64,000 bases of DNA from Leifsonia sp052114085 (GTDB lineage Bacteria > Actinomycetota > Actinomycetes > Actinomycetales > Microbacteriaceae), in contig NZ_JBFREB010000001.1 in NCBI RefSeq assembly GCF_052114085.1, positions 1 to 64,000 of the forward strand, given 5' to 3'. Below the pieces are notes generated by a model. That model was given only the letters and a program-made list of their open reading frames with translations, ran no database searches and had not been told where the DNA came from. The position numbers were made by a program, and so were the translations under genes. The first letter of the stretch is position 1; every line of letters begins with the position of its first letter. This document shows, in pieces, positions 37,301 through 45,660 of this stretch.

Positions 37301-39237
37301 CTCCCCAGAATCCATTGCGCTCGAATCTGCTCGGGCGTGAGGGCGACGCGGTAGACCGCCGCATAGGCGAGCTCGCCGGCGAACGCGTGCTGCAACGGCG
37401 TGGCAGGTCCCCAGTTGTCGAGCCTGTCGTAGCCGACGCGCCAGTAGCCGGCGAAACTCTGGCCGGTGGTGACCGTACCGTCGTATGCGACCCGTTCACC
37501 GTCGACGTAGAGTGCCATGCCGGCCGGAGAGAGCGTTGCCGTCGCCTGATGCCATGTGCCGTCCGTATAGCTTTCGCGGGAGATGATCGTGCGGACGCTG
37601 CCCGGGAAGACGCCGAAGACGAGCCGTCCATCATCCGCGAGAAAGAGATGGCGGTCGTATTTCGACGAAAGGCCGTGTGCGGAGGAACTGTAGCCGAGCA
37701 ACCTGCCGCCGCCCACGGCCGATGTGAACCAGATCTGCACGCTGAAGACGTCGGTGGACTCCCGGAGCGTTCCGTCGCGCAGCGCCCAGGTCGACCCGTC
37801 CGCCGGGCTCTCGTATTGTGCCGTCGCGTCATGGATGAAGTCGGTCTGGCTCCCTCGGCGGCCTTCGCCCAGTCGATAGGCGAACACGGTGTCATCGGCC
37901 GGGATCGTTCGGACGGCTGCCTCGCGTCCGTGTAGTAGCTCCGGCCCGACAGGCTCCGGCCCGACAGGCTCGGGCGCAGGGATGGCCGCGTTGGGAACGT
38001 CGGGCGTGGCGGGGGACGGAACGGGGCCCTCAGGGATGCCGGTCGGCACGTCGTCGTCGGCCGGCACTGCGTCGTCCGCCAGCACGGAGACCGCTTGATC
38101 CTGCGCCGGGTTCCCCGGTGTCGGTGTCCGATACGGGGGTGAGGGGTCGTCCTCTTCGTCCACGCTCGATTCGGGCTCTTCTGCGGGGCGGGAACCTTCC
38201 TCCCGGGCCAGCGCTTCGCCGGGTGCAGCGGGGACTGCGTTCACATCGCTCGTCCGGACGCTCGGGGCATCGCCCTGCTGAGCGGCCACGATCGTCCCGG
38301 CCGTCAGGACGGCAGCCACGGCCACGCTCGCTGCTACCGCAGTCAATCCCGCGTGAGAGCCGGACCCCACGGTGGTGAGCGCATCCCGGACGCGAGTGGG
38401 CGTGAATGGCACGAGCGCGGCTGTCGAGGCCGCGGCCACGGCGCCGTTCTGAGCGGCCGCCCATTCGGCGTAGGCCGCGGCTCCGGCGACGCCGAGGATG
38501 AGGGGGAGCAGCCCTAACGCGAGCTGGGACCCCACCCGGTCGGCCTCGCCCGCGGCGTTCGAGCACGCATCGCAATCGTCGAGGTGATCCATCACGCGTC
38601 GTCGGTCGACCGTGGAGAGCCTGTCGCGTGCGTGCGCTCCGAGCTTCTTGATCGTCCACTCGTGTACCGGATCGCCGGGGCCGATCTCGGCGAGGTGCGC
38701 GCCGATCCAGGCCTGCCGGAGTCCTTCGCGCGCCCGAACGGCCAGCGCCGAGACGGCGTTCGGCGTGAGCCCCAGGATGGGCGCGACGTCGCGCGGCGAC
38801 ATGTCTTCCATCTGGGTGTACCAGAGGACTTCCTGCCAGCTGTCGGGCAGCGCGTAGAACGCCTTGGCGATCGTTTCGCGCTCGATCTTGTCGAGCGCAG
38901 TGACCTCGCTGTACGACCAGTCCTCGATCGCGTCCGGGTCTTCGAGGTTCGCGGTGCTCTTCCGGCGCGACCAGTCGATCGCGACATTGCGCACGGTGGT
39001 GGCGAGGTAGGAGCGGAACCCGCTCTTGGGGCCCTTTCCCTTCTCGACAGCGTTCAGGATGCGCACGAATGCTTCGGAGGCGAGGTCGTCGGGTTCGAAT
39101 CGTCCGGTGACCGCAGCCGCCATGGCGCGGCCGGCCGACCAGTGGCGTTTCCAAAGCACGCCGAAGGCGCGGCTCTCGCCGTCACGGGCGCGGGTAAGGA
39201 GTTCGGCGTCGGAGAGGTCGTCGAGGTCACGGGACAT
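37297..39237 (-). CDS. ECF-like sigma factor fused to zinc finger, membrane segments and LamG domain
   Basis: The 646-residue protein starts as a sigma-70-family factor: region 2 near residues 20-90 (FEPDDLASEAFVRILNAVEK, then FRSYLATTVRNVAIDW) and region 4 near 120-175 (LPDSWQEVLWYTQMEDMS). A zinc-binding anti-sigma-like motif H218-x3-C222-x2-C225 follows. Two hydrophobic segments (about 238-258 and 296-319) come next, then an acidic/proline linker. A LamG/concanavalin-like domain occupies about 450-640. This keeps regulator, zinc finger, membrane part and carbohydrate/surface-binding part in one chain. If both hydrophobic segments cross the membrane, the LamG domain would be cytoplasmic; if only one does, it is outside. 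A small coupled gene follows. Confidence 0.82.
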   Translation of the reverse strand: MSRDLDDLSDAELLTRARDGESRAFGVLWKRHWSAGRAMAAAVTGRFEPDDLASEAFVRILNAVEKGKGPKSGFRSYLATTVRNVAIDWSRRKSTANLEDPDAIEDWSYSEVTALDKIERETIAKAFYALPDSWQEVLWYTQMEDMSPRDVAPILGLTPNAVSALAVRAREGLRQAWIGAHLAEIGPGDPVHEWTIKKLGAHARDRLSTVDRRRVMDHLDDCDACSNAAGEADRVGSQLALGLLPLILGVAGAAAYAEWAAAQNGAVAAASTAALVPFTPTRVRDALTTVGSGSHAGLTAVAASVAVAAVLTAGTIVAAQQGDAPSVRTSDVNAVPAAPGEALAREEGSRPAEEPESSVDEEDDPSPPYRTPTPGNPAQDQAVSVLADDAVPADDDVPTGIPEGPVPSPATPDVPNAAIPAPEPVGPEPVGPELLHGREAAVRTIPADDTVFAYRLGEGRRGSQTDFIHDATAQYESPADGSTWALRDGTLRESTDVFSVQIWFTSAVGGGRLLGYSSSAHGLSSKYDRHLFLADDGRLVFGVFPGSVRTIISRESYTDGTWHQATATLSPAGMALYVDGERVAYDGTVTTGQSFAGYWRVGYDRLDNWGPATPLQHAFAGELAYAAVYRVALTPEQIRAQWILGR

Positions 39238-39435
39238 AACGGGTCGGGTTCCTTACGGACGGTGCGGAGCTAACTTGCGTAGACGAGCGGCACGCCGGAT
39301 CGTGACGCGCTCGGGCAAACTACCGTCGACGTGGATGCGCTTCCGCGGTCGAGACCGGCCATTCAGTACTCAGAACGATCTCGTTGCGGGCGATCTCTCA
39401 GAGCTGAACGCCAGGTCGTCTGCTTCAATCGGTGA

Positions 39436-39960
39436 GTGGTCGCGAAATCGTTCACAGCTCTACCGAAAGCTCATCGGGGAGACCGGGTCGCCGTGCTCTC
39501 GCCGGCCTTTGCGGCACCCGCTGTCTCGCCGGTTCTGCACGAGCAGGCGATGCGCCGGTTGACCGAGGCAACGGGCTTGATCCCGGTCGAGTACCCGACC
39601 ACACGGCAACTCGGAGCCAGTGCGGAAGCACGCGCCGCGGATGTCACTGCGGCCTTCGCTGAGGTAAAGCGCTGGGTGCGTGCCCTCGGTGAGCGCGGCG
39701 TGCTCGAGTCCATCGCCGGAGTACTCGTCGCCCGGCCGCCGGTCAGCGAACTAGGCTCGCCCGTGCCCTCCGCGAGAGAACGTTCTGATCTTCGGGCGGC
39801 TCAGCGGGACATCGTCATCGACCAGATCGGTCGGTACAACTCCGATGCAGTCGTCTGCGTCGGTGTGCCCTTCGGACATACGCGACCCCAGTGGATCGTC
39901 CCTCATGGCGGCACCTTCACCCTCGATGGGGGAACGCGCACCGTCGTCGCCGACTACTGA
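39436..39960 (+). pseudogene. S66 LD-carboxypeptidase with large internal deletion
   Basis: This 174-residue ORF joins the N-terminus of an S66 (LD-carboxypeptidase/MccF) enzyme to its C-terminus. The first half has ALPKAHRGDRVAVLSPAFAA and TGLIPVEYPTTRQLG; the second has GERGVLESIAGVLVARPPV and GVPFGHTRPQWIVPHGG, with the usual catalytic histidine. Full proteins are about 340 residues. The middle, holding the catalytic serine and glutamate, is missing. The deletion appears in frame, near base 39650, of about 500-600 bases. The product should be inactive, unless it was kept for another role. GTG 39436 is the most likely start. Confidence 0.7.
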
Positions 39961-39974
39961 AGACGGGCGGACGA

Positions 39975-40637
39975 TTACCGAGTCCGGGATCGAGTGCGGG
40001 TGACGAGGTTCCACAGGCCGGCGATCAGCAGCGCGCCTGCGACACCGTTCAGGATGCCGCCGACGATGTCGGTGCCGTAGTGCACGCCGACGTAGAGCCG
40101 AGACCAGCCCACGGCGAGCACGAACAGAGCACCGACGATCACCACGACCGTCCGGGTGCTGGCGCTGCGACAGACCATGGCGAGCGCGGTCACGAGAGCC
40201 GCGGCGAACACCACGTGCCCGCTCGGGTAGCTCAGCGTGGCGGGGGAGATGTGGAGCAGGTGCGTGAGCCCGCCCGTCGAGGGCCGGGGCTGAGCAACGA
40301 CGGTCTTGACGACGAGCGTGGTCAGCCACCCCGCGCCGGTGGTGACGCACACGCCGAGCGCCCGGCGCCATCCGACCACGAACAGGAGGACGACGAAGAC
40401 CACCGCAAGGATGACGGCGACGACGATCGGATGGTCCAGCCGGTCGAGCACGAGGGCGGTCTGATCCAGTAGCGGCGAGTTGACCCGGTTCACCGCGGCG
40501 TCGAGTCCGGCCAGCCGGAGAGCGGGCAGCGTTTTCGCGGCCAAGCCCAGGGCGACGGTGAGGACGAAGAGCACGACGGTCCACACGATCCAGTGGGCGG
40601 GCGTGACGAGCGACCAGCTGCGCGTGCGGGAGGGCAT
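39975..40637 (-). CDS. PAP2-family phosphatase
   Basis: The 220-residue membrane protein has about six hydrophobic helices and the lipid phosphatase motifs KTVVAQPRPS near residues 112-121, SYPSGHV near 136-142 and SRLYVGVHYGTDIVGG near 183-198. It should dephosphorylate lipid or isoprenoid phosphates such as undecaprenyl diphosphate. The ATG at 40637 lies 6 bases from a TACGCT box. It converges with the S66 remnant and is divergent from the DHA2 exporter. Confidence 0.9.
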   Translation of the reverse strand: MPSRTRSWSLVTPAHWIVWTVVLFVLTVALGLAAKTLPALRLAGLDAAVNRVNSPLLDQTALVLDRLDHPIVVAVILAVVFVVLLFVVGWRRALGVCVTTGAGWLTTLVVKTVVAQPRPSTGGLTHLLHISPATLSYPSGHVVFAAALVTALAMVCRSASTRTVVVIVGALFVLAVGWSRLYVGVHYGTDIVGGILNGVAGALLIAGLWNLVTRTRSRTR

Positions 40638-40643
40638 TCTTCG

Positions 40644-40649
40644 AGCGTA
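40644..40649 (-). promoter_or_regulatory. Leaderless -10 box for the PAP2 gene
   Basis: On the minus strand TACGCT lies 6 bases before the ATG at 40637. Confidence 0.55.
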
Positions 40650-40747
40650 GGGGAGGCGTCGCGCCCGAAGTCTGGGGATGCGCCCACCACCGTTTGAGGA
40701 TGCTCAGTCGGCAAGCGCAAAAAATTTTGCAGCAGTGCACAATATTA

Positions 40748-40791
40748 GTTGACTTTGGTCACCTATCGATTTATAGTTGATCACAGTCAAC
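40748..40791. promoter_or_regulatory. Promoter with two MarR-type boxes for the DHA2 exporter
   Basis: A near-ideal promoter has TTGACT (40749-40754), a 17-base spacer and TATAGT (40772-40777). Two related inverted repeats of the form GTTGAY-N4-GTCAMC overlap it: 40748-40763 on the -35 box and 40776-40791 on the -10 box, with centres 28 bp apart. The MarR gene just downstream of the exporter is the likely regulator, so binding would block RNA polymerase. Confidence 0.65.
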
Positions 40792-40812
40792 CAATCGTTT
40801 CGAAGGATCTGC

Positions 40813-42537
40813 ATGTCCACCACTCTCTCCAGGGATGGCTCACCCACGGTGATGTCGCACCGCCAGGTGCTCGAATCCCTCTCCGGGCTTCTGCTCGGGA
40901 TGTTCGTCTCGATCCTCGCGGGCACGGTCGTGTCGACCTCGATGCCGCGGATCATCTCCGAGCTGCACGGAAACCAGACGGCCTACACGTGGGTCGTCAC
41001 CAGCACGCTCCTCGCCACAACCGTGTCCACGCCCATCTGGGGCAAGCTCGCCGACCTGCTCAACCGCAAGCTGCTCATCCAGCTCGCCCTCGGGCTCTTC
41101 GTCGTCGGCTCGGCGCTCGCCGGCTTCTCGCAGGACACCAACATGCTCATCGGCTTCCGCGTCGTGCAGGGCCTGGGCGCCGGCGGCCTGACGGCCCTCA
41201 GCCAGATCATCATGGCCGACATCATCAGCCCGCGCGAGCGCGGCCGGTACATGGGCCTCTTCGGCGGCATCATGGCCGTCGGCACCGTCGGAGGCCCGCT
41301 GATCGGCGGGCTGCTGACCGACTCGGTCGGCTGGCGCTGGAACTTCTTCGTCGGCGTCCCCGTCGCGATCGTCGCCATCATCCTGCTGCAGTTCACCCTG
41401 AAGCTCCCGAAGCGGCCCGCGCGCAAGGTCCGCATCGACTACCTCGGCGCTGCGTTCCTCGCCGCCGGTGTCTCGCTGCTGCTGATCTGGGTGTCCCTCG
41501 CAGGCAAGAACTTCGACTGGTGGAGCGCGCAGACCGCATGGATGGTCGGCGGAGCGATCGCCCTGCTGATCGCCATGATCATCACCGAGCTCGTGGTGAA
41601 GGAGCCGATCATCCCGCTCGGGATGTTCAAGAACCGCACCTTCACGCTCGCCGTCATCGCATCCATCTCGGTCGGTGTCGCCATGTTCGGCACCTCGGTC
41701 TACCTCGGCCAGTACATGCAGCTCGCCCGCGGTGCGACGCCGACGGAGTCCGGTCTGCTGACGCTGCCGATGATCTTCGGCCTGCTGCTGTCGTCGATGA
41801 TCGTCGGAAACCTGATCAGCAGGTTCGGCAAGTGGAAGGCGTTCATGGTCGTCGGCTCGGTGCTGCTGACCGTGGGGCTCTACCTGATGAGCACGATTGA
41901 GTTCGACACGAACTACGCGCTCGTCTCGCTCTACATGCTGATCCTGGGCGCGGGCGTCGGAATGGTCATGCAGAACCTCGTGCTGATCGTGCAGAACACG
42001 GTCCAGCCCGAGCAGCTCGGCGCGGCCAGCTCCAACGTCGCCTTCTTCCGCAGCCTCGGCGGCACCATCGGTGTGTCCGTGATGGGAAGCGTGCTCGGGT
42101 CGACGGTCATCAGCGCGATGGTCGACCGCAAGGACGACCTTCTGGCGGCCGCCGCCAAGAGCGGCGCGGCAGGCCTCAAGGCGCTCCAGTCGCTGCAGAG
42201 CGGCACGCTGCCCGAGGTGAACCATCTGCCCCTCGCCGTCCGCACCATCGTGGAGTCGGTTTACGGCCAGGCGGTAGCGGACATCTTCCTGATCGCCGTG
42301 CCGCTCGCGATCGTCACGATCATCGCGATTCTCTTCCTCCCGAACATCACACTCGGCACCAAGACGGCCATCGAGCGGATGAAGGAGAAGGAGACCGGCG
42401 CCGACAGCCCGATCGAGGCGGCCGAGGAGAACGCCCTCGAGGTGGCGGAGGCCCTCATCGGCGCTCCCGTCACCGGCTCGGTGGCGGCGATCCGACGGGA
42501 TGCCGAGCGCGGAACCACCGCTGAGAACGGCCGCTAG
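40813..42537 (+). CDS. DHA2-family MFS drug exporter
   Basis: The 574-residue membrane protein has about 14 hydrophobic helices and matches EmrB/QacA-type proton-coupled exporters. TVVSTSMPRIISELHG and TSTLLATTVSTPIWGKLADLL are the N-terminal motifs, and FRVVQGLGAGGLTALSQ is the motif C region. The ATG at 40813, not an upstream ATG at 40777, has an AAGGA site and lies after the promoter. The C-terminal tail is hydrophilic. It is followed after 23 bases by a MarR gene whose probable operators overlie this promoter. Confidence 0.92.
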   Translation: MSTTLSRDGSPTVMSHRQVLESLSGLLLGMFVSILAGTVVSTSMPRIISELHGNQTAYTWVVTSTLLATTVSTPIWGKLADLLNRKLLIQLALGLFVVGSALAGFSQDTNMLIGFRVVQGLGAGGLTALSQIIMADIISPRERGRYMGLFGGIMAVGTVGGPLIGGLLTDSVGWRWNFFVGVPVAIVAIILLQFTLKLPKRPARKVRIDYLGAAFLAAGVSLLLIWVSLAGKNFDWWSAQTAWMVGGAIALLIAMIITELVVKEPIIPLGMFKNRTFTLAVIASISVGVAMFGTSVYLGQYMQLARGATPTESGLLTLPMIFGLLLSSMIVGNLISRFGKWKAFMVVGSVLLTVGLYLMSTIEFDTNYALVSLYMLILGAGVGMVMQNLVLIVQNTVQPEQLGAASSNVAFFRSLGGTIGVSVMGSVLGSTVISAMVDRKDDLLAAAAKSGAAGLKALQSLQSGTLPEVNHLPLAVRTIVESVYGQAVADIFLIAVPLAIVTIIAILFLPNITLGTKTAIERMKEKETGADSPIEAAEENALEVAEALIGAPVTGSVAAIRRDAERGTTAENGR

Positions 42538-42547
42538 ACAGGCGCGT

Positions 42548-42553
42548 TATGAT
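42548..42553 (+). promoter_or_regulatory. Leaderless -10 box for the second MarR gene
   Basis: TATGAT lies 7 bases before the ATG at 42561 and argues for this start rather than the ATG at 42549. Confidence 0.45.
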
Positions 42554-42560
42554 CACGGCC

Positions 42561-43061
42561 ATGGACAACACGGGACGGGTGGCGGCGGGCGACGCCGCCG
42601 CCCTTCCGGCCGCTGGTGCGTCGACCGGGTCGACGGACCAGGCGATCGCCGATGTCGAGGAGCAGTTCACCCGCCTGTTCAACCAGGTGAGCACGGCGAT
42701 GCGCGATCGCGCGTCGCACATCCACCCGGAACTGCAGCCCGGCGGCTACAAGTTGCTCAGCACGATCGTCCGTAGCGGACCGATCCACGCCGGCGACCTG
42801 GCCGCAATGCTCTACACAGACAAGAGCGTGATCAGCCGGCAGGTGCGAATCCTCGAAGACATGGGCTTCGTCGAGCGCCAGACGGATCCGACCGACCGGC
42901 GAGCGAGTTTCCTCGCCGCGACGCCCGAGGCGATCGAGAAGGTGAATGAGGTCCGTGCGGCGGATCAGGCGAATCTGTACCGCAGCCTGCGGCGCTGGGG
43001 CGAGGAGGACGTGCGTCGTCTGGCCGAGCTCCTGGAGCGGCTGAACGAAGTCACGCGGTAG
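42561..43061 (+). CDS. MarR-family regulator of the DHA2 exporter
   Basis: The 166-residue regulator has a 30-residue Ala/Gly-rich head, then the MarR winged helix with YKLLSTIVRSGPIHAGDLAAML, the recognition helix DKSVISRQVRILEDMGFVER and the wing TDPTDRRASFLAATPE. It follows the exporter gene and may be read through from it or from its own TATGAT box. Operators upstream of the exporter fit this regulator. It probably responds to a toxic aromatic or antibiotic compound. Confidence 0.88.
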   Translation: MDNTGRVAAGDAAALPAAGASTGSTDQAIADVEEQFTRLFNQVSTAMRDRASHIHPELQPGGYKLLSTIVRSGPIHAGDLAAMLYTDKSVISRQVRILEDMGFVERQTDPTDRRASFLAATPEAIEKVNEVRAADQANLYRSLRRWGEEDVRRLAELLERLNEVTR

Positions 43062-43107
43062 CGTTCGCGGTAGCGATTCAGGGGGACGCTGGTACTCTTC
43101 GTCGGGT

Positions 43108-43881
43108 ATGCCCCCCGCATCCACCCCCCTTCGCCCCCGCGGCCGCCCGAGCGGCCGTCGTGCCGCCGTGCCGACGCAGCGGGTGCGCATCCGGCTGCCG
43201 AGGCACAAGCGGCGGCCGGTTCTGCCGCTACGGCATCGTGTCGGAGTGACGCTCGCCATCATCGGGTTGGTGTGCGGGTTCTCGATCGTGCCGACCGACG
43301 AAGCCCTCGCCTCGACGCTGCGGATCGCGCCGTCGACGACCCTGGCTCCCGGTGCTCCCGCCGAGCGGGTGCCCGGCCAGGCTCCCGCGCAGGAACTGCT
43401 GGTGGATGCGACGATCGCCGCTCCCGTCGTGAATCGCGAGAGTCTCAGCGCGACGGATGGGCTCCAGACCCTCGCGCGGGTCGGGACGAACGAGGCCTGG
43501 GCGAAGCTCGTCCTCATGTTCGGCGGCTGGCCGCAGACCGACGCCAACCTCGCCCTCATGCTGCGCTGGATGCGGCAGGAGAACGGTCCGCCGGACTGGT
43601 GGAACCGCAACAACCCGCTGAACAACGGTTACGGCTCTGGTGGCGGAGCGGGTCTGGGCAGCTACCCCGATCTCGTCTCGGCCGCCGAGTACTGCGCGAA
43701 GAACCTGCAGCGCGGCTATCCCGACATCGTCGCGGGCCTCGAGGCCGGGACGTCGGCGGACGCCACGGCCGCCGCCATCTGGGCCAGCCCGTGGGCCACC
43801 AGCCACTACGGCAACGGGTCGCACTGGAGCACGCGCCCGGTCGAGATCGTGCAGGCGCCCGCCTCCGCCTGGGGCCTGTAA
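43108..43881 (+). CDS. Secreted hypothetical protein with lysozyme-like C-terminal region
   Basis: The 257-residue protein has a 45-residue Arg-rich head, one hydrophobic segment (about residues 46-63) and an extracellular domain. The domain carries MLRWMRQENGPPDWWNRNNPLNNG and SYPDLVSAAEYCAKNLQ, a pattern that resembles small lysozyme or phage-type hydrolase modules. I cannot name a family. The ATG at 43108 lacks a strong ribosome site; a TACTCT box is 9 bases upstream. It stands alone, and its 3' end faces a palindromic repeat and the PHP gene. Confidence 0.75.
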   Translation: MPPASTPLRPRGRPSGRRAAVPTQRVRIRLPRHKRRPVLPLRHRVGVTLAIIGLVCGFSIVPTDEALASTLRIAPSTTLAPGAPAERVPGQAPAQELLVDATIAAPVVNRESLSATDGLQTLARVGTNEAWAKLVLMFGGWPQTDANLALMLRWMRQENGPPDWWNRNNPLNNGYGSGGGAGLGSYPDLVSAAEYCAKNLQRGYPDIVAGLEAGTSADATAAAIWASPWATSHYGNGSHWSTRPVEIVQAPASAWGL

Positions 43882-43911
43882 CCCGCCCGTCCGTCCCACA
43901 TCCCTCACCGG

Positions 43912-43972
43912 TCGAGTGGTGAGTCGTTGCTCCCACGCGGCCCGAGTTGCGACATCTTGTCGCAACTCGGGC
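43912..43972. repeat. Palindromic intergenic repeat, copy 2
   Basis: This ~61-base element has a 28-base leader related to that of copy 1 and a perfect hairpin with 15-bp arms at 43940-43954 and 43958-43972 around TCT. The hairpin matches copy 1 at the GACA/TGTC tip but differs by complementary base changes lower in the stem. It lies between the ends of two convergent genes. Confidence 0.6.
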
Positions 43973-43997
43973 GGGTGGCATCGTGAGGGACGGGGCC

Positions 43998-45017
43998 TCA
44001 GGACTTGGCGAGCCAGGTGCGGAGGCGCCCCAGCGGCCAGGTGGTGATGATGCGGTCGGCGGGCACGCCATTCGCCGCCGCGCGAGCGGCGCCGTAGGCG
44101 AGGAAGTCGAGCTGGCCGGGCGCGTGCGCGTCTGTGTCGATCGAGAAGAAGCAGCCGGCGTCGAGGGCGCGCTGGATGAGGTCGTCCGGGGGGTCCTGCC
44201 GCTCCGGTCGCGAGTTGATCTCGACCGCGACCTGGTTCTCGACGCACGCGGCGAACACCGCATCCGCGTCGAACTCCGACGGCGGACGCGTCCCACGGGA
44301 ACCCTGGACGAGGCGCCCGGTGCAGTGCCCGAGGACGTTGGTGTGCGGGTCACGGATGCCGCCGAGCATGCGTGTCGTCATGGTCCGCCGGTCGGACCGG
44401 AGCTTCGAGTGGACGCTGCCCACCACCACATCCAGCCGGGCGAGCAGTTCGGGCGTCTGGTCGAGCGTGCCGTCCTCGAGGATGTCGACCTCGATGCCGG
44501 TAAGCAGGGTCACGGACCCGGTGTCCAGGTCGGCGATGATCTCCAGCTGCTCCTCGAGACGCTCCGCGCTCAGGCCGCTGGCGACGGTGAGCGTCGGCGA
44601 GTGGTCGGTGATCGCCTGGTATTCGCGGCCCAGCGTGGCGGCGGCGGCCGCCATCACCTCGATCGGCACCGTGCCGTCCGACCATTCGGTGTGGCTGTGC
44701 AGGTCCCCGCGGAGCTGGGCGAGCAGCTCCGCGCCGCCCGTGTCGAGCGGTGCGGCGTTCCGTTCGCGCAGATCGGCCAGGTAGGCGGGCACCTCGCCGT
44801 CGACCGCCTGCGCGATCACCTGGAACGTGCGGTCGCCGATCCCCTTCGTCCGCTTGAGGCGGCCGTCTGCGACCCGCGCGGCCAACTCCTCCTGACCGAT
44901 CCCGTCGATCGTCGCGGCGGCACGCCGGAACGCCTGCACTTTGAAACTCGGGGCGAGTTCCCGCTCCAGCCAGAAGGCGATCTCGTTCAGGGCGTCGACG
45001 GCATCCATGCGCCCCAT
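43998..45017 (-). CDS. PHP-domain phosphoesterase with HhH region
   Basis: The 339-residue protein begins with a helix-hairpin-helix-like segment (LKRTKGIGDRTFQVIAQAV near residues 54-72) of the polymerase X type. A PHP metal-phosphoesterase domain follows with LRGDLHSHTEWSDGT near 102-116, TDHSPTL, GIEVDIL and the late IDTDAHAPGQLDFL. It looks like the PHP part of DNA polymerase X without the polymerase. It may process DNA ends or small phosphate esters. Two starts are possible near 45017; the first was kept. Confidence 0.85.
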   Translation of the reverse strand: MGRMDAVDALNEIAFWLERELAPSFKVQAFRRAAATIDGIGQEELAARVADGRLKRTKGIGDRTFQVIAQAVDGEVPAYLADLRERNAAPLDTGGAELLAQLRGDLHSHTEWSDGTVPIEVMAAAAATLGREYQAITDHSPTLTVASGLSAERLEEQLEIIADLDTGSVTLLTGIEVDILEDGTLDQTPELLARLDVVVGSVHSKLRSDRRTMTTRMLGGIRDPHTNVLGHCTGRLVQGSRGTRPPSEFDADAVFAACVENQVAVEINSRPERQDPPDDLIQRALDAGCFFSIDTDAHAPGQLDFLAYGAARAAANGVPADRIITTWPLGRLRTWLAKS

Positions 45018-45043
45018 GCTCCCACCGTGTCGGTGGTCGTCGG

Positions 45044-45049
45044 TACCGT
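45044..45049 (+). promoter_or_regulatory. Leaderless -10 box for the RibD_C gene
   Basis: TACCGT lies 6 bases before the ATG at 45056. Confidence 0.55.
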
Positions 45050-45055
45050 CGGCGC

Positions 45056-45625
45056 ATGGGACGGATCATCTTCGACACGGCCGCGACCCTCAACGGGTGG
45101 ATCGCCGATGAGCACGACTCGCTGTCGTGGCTGTTCGCGGTGCCCGGGGGCGAGGTTCCCGATCCGGAGTTGCTGCCGTCGACCGCCGCCGTGATGGTGG
45201 AGGGCCGCACGACGTACGAGTGGGTACTGCGGGAGTCCGACATCCTGGCGCATCCGGAGAAGTGGCAGGAGTTCCACGGCGCTCGGCCGACGTTCGTCTT
45301 CACGCATCAGGAACTGCCCGTGCCGGAGGGCGCCGACATCCGCTTCGTATCGGGGTCCGTCGAAGAGGCGCTGCCCGCGATTCGCGCGGCGGCGGGCGAC
45401 GACGACATCTGGGTGGTCGGCGGCGGTGACCTTGCCGGCCAGTTCTTCGATGCCGGGGTGCTGGATGAGCTGGCCGTGTCCATCGCGCCGGTCACGCTCA
45501 CCGGTGGCGCGCCGCTGTTTCCACGGAGGGTGGAGTCCGACCGACTCCGGCTCGAGTCGGTGACCGCAATCGGCCAGTTCGCGCGGCTGCGGTACAGCGT
45601 GGCAGCCACCGTCAGATCGTCCTGA
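45056..45625 (+). CDS. Dihydrofolate-reductase/RibD_C-fold oxidoreductase
   Basis: The 189-residue protein has the RibD C-terminal/dihydrofolate reductase fold: FDTAATLNGWIADE near residues 5-18, the VMVEGRTTYEW strand and helix near 46-56, and the NADP-binding VVGGGDLAGQF near 121-131. It belongs to the broad DHFR-like family that is distinct from true folate reductase. Its ATG fits a leaderless start. It precedes the UvrA-like gene by 35 bases. Confidence 0.87.
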   Translation: MGRIIFDTAATLNGWIADEHDSLSWLFAVPGGEVPDPELLPSTAAVMVEGRTTYEWVLRESDILAHPEKWQEFHGARPTFVFTHQELPVPEGADIRFVSGSVEEALPAIRAAAGDDDIWVVGGGDLAGQFFDAGVLDELAVSIAPVTLTGGAPLFPRRVESDRLRLESVTAIGQFARLRYSVAATVRSS

Positions 45626-45660
45626 GATAGCGTGGATCGCGCTCGACGGAGGGAGACGAC

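Noticed and set aside
40777..40812. An upstream in-frame ATG extending the DHA2 exporter by 12 residues
   Set aside because: This ATG lies inside the second MarR box and next to the -10 element, before the expected transcription start, while the ATG at 40813 has a ribosome site.
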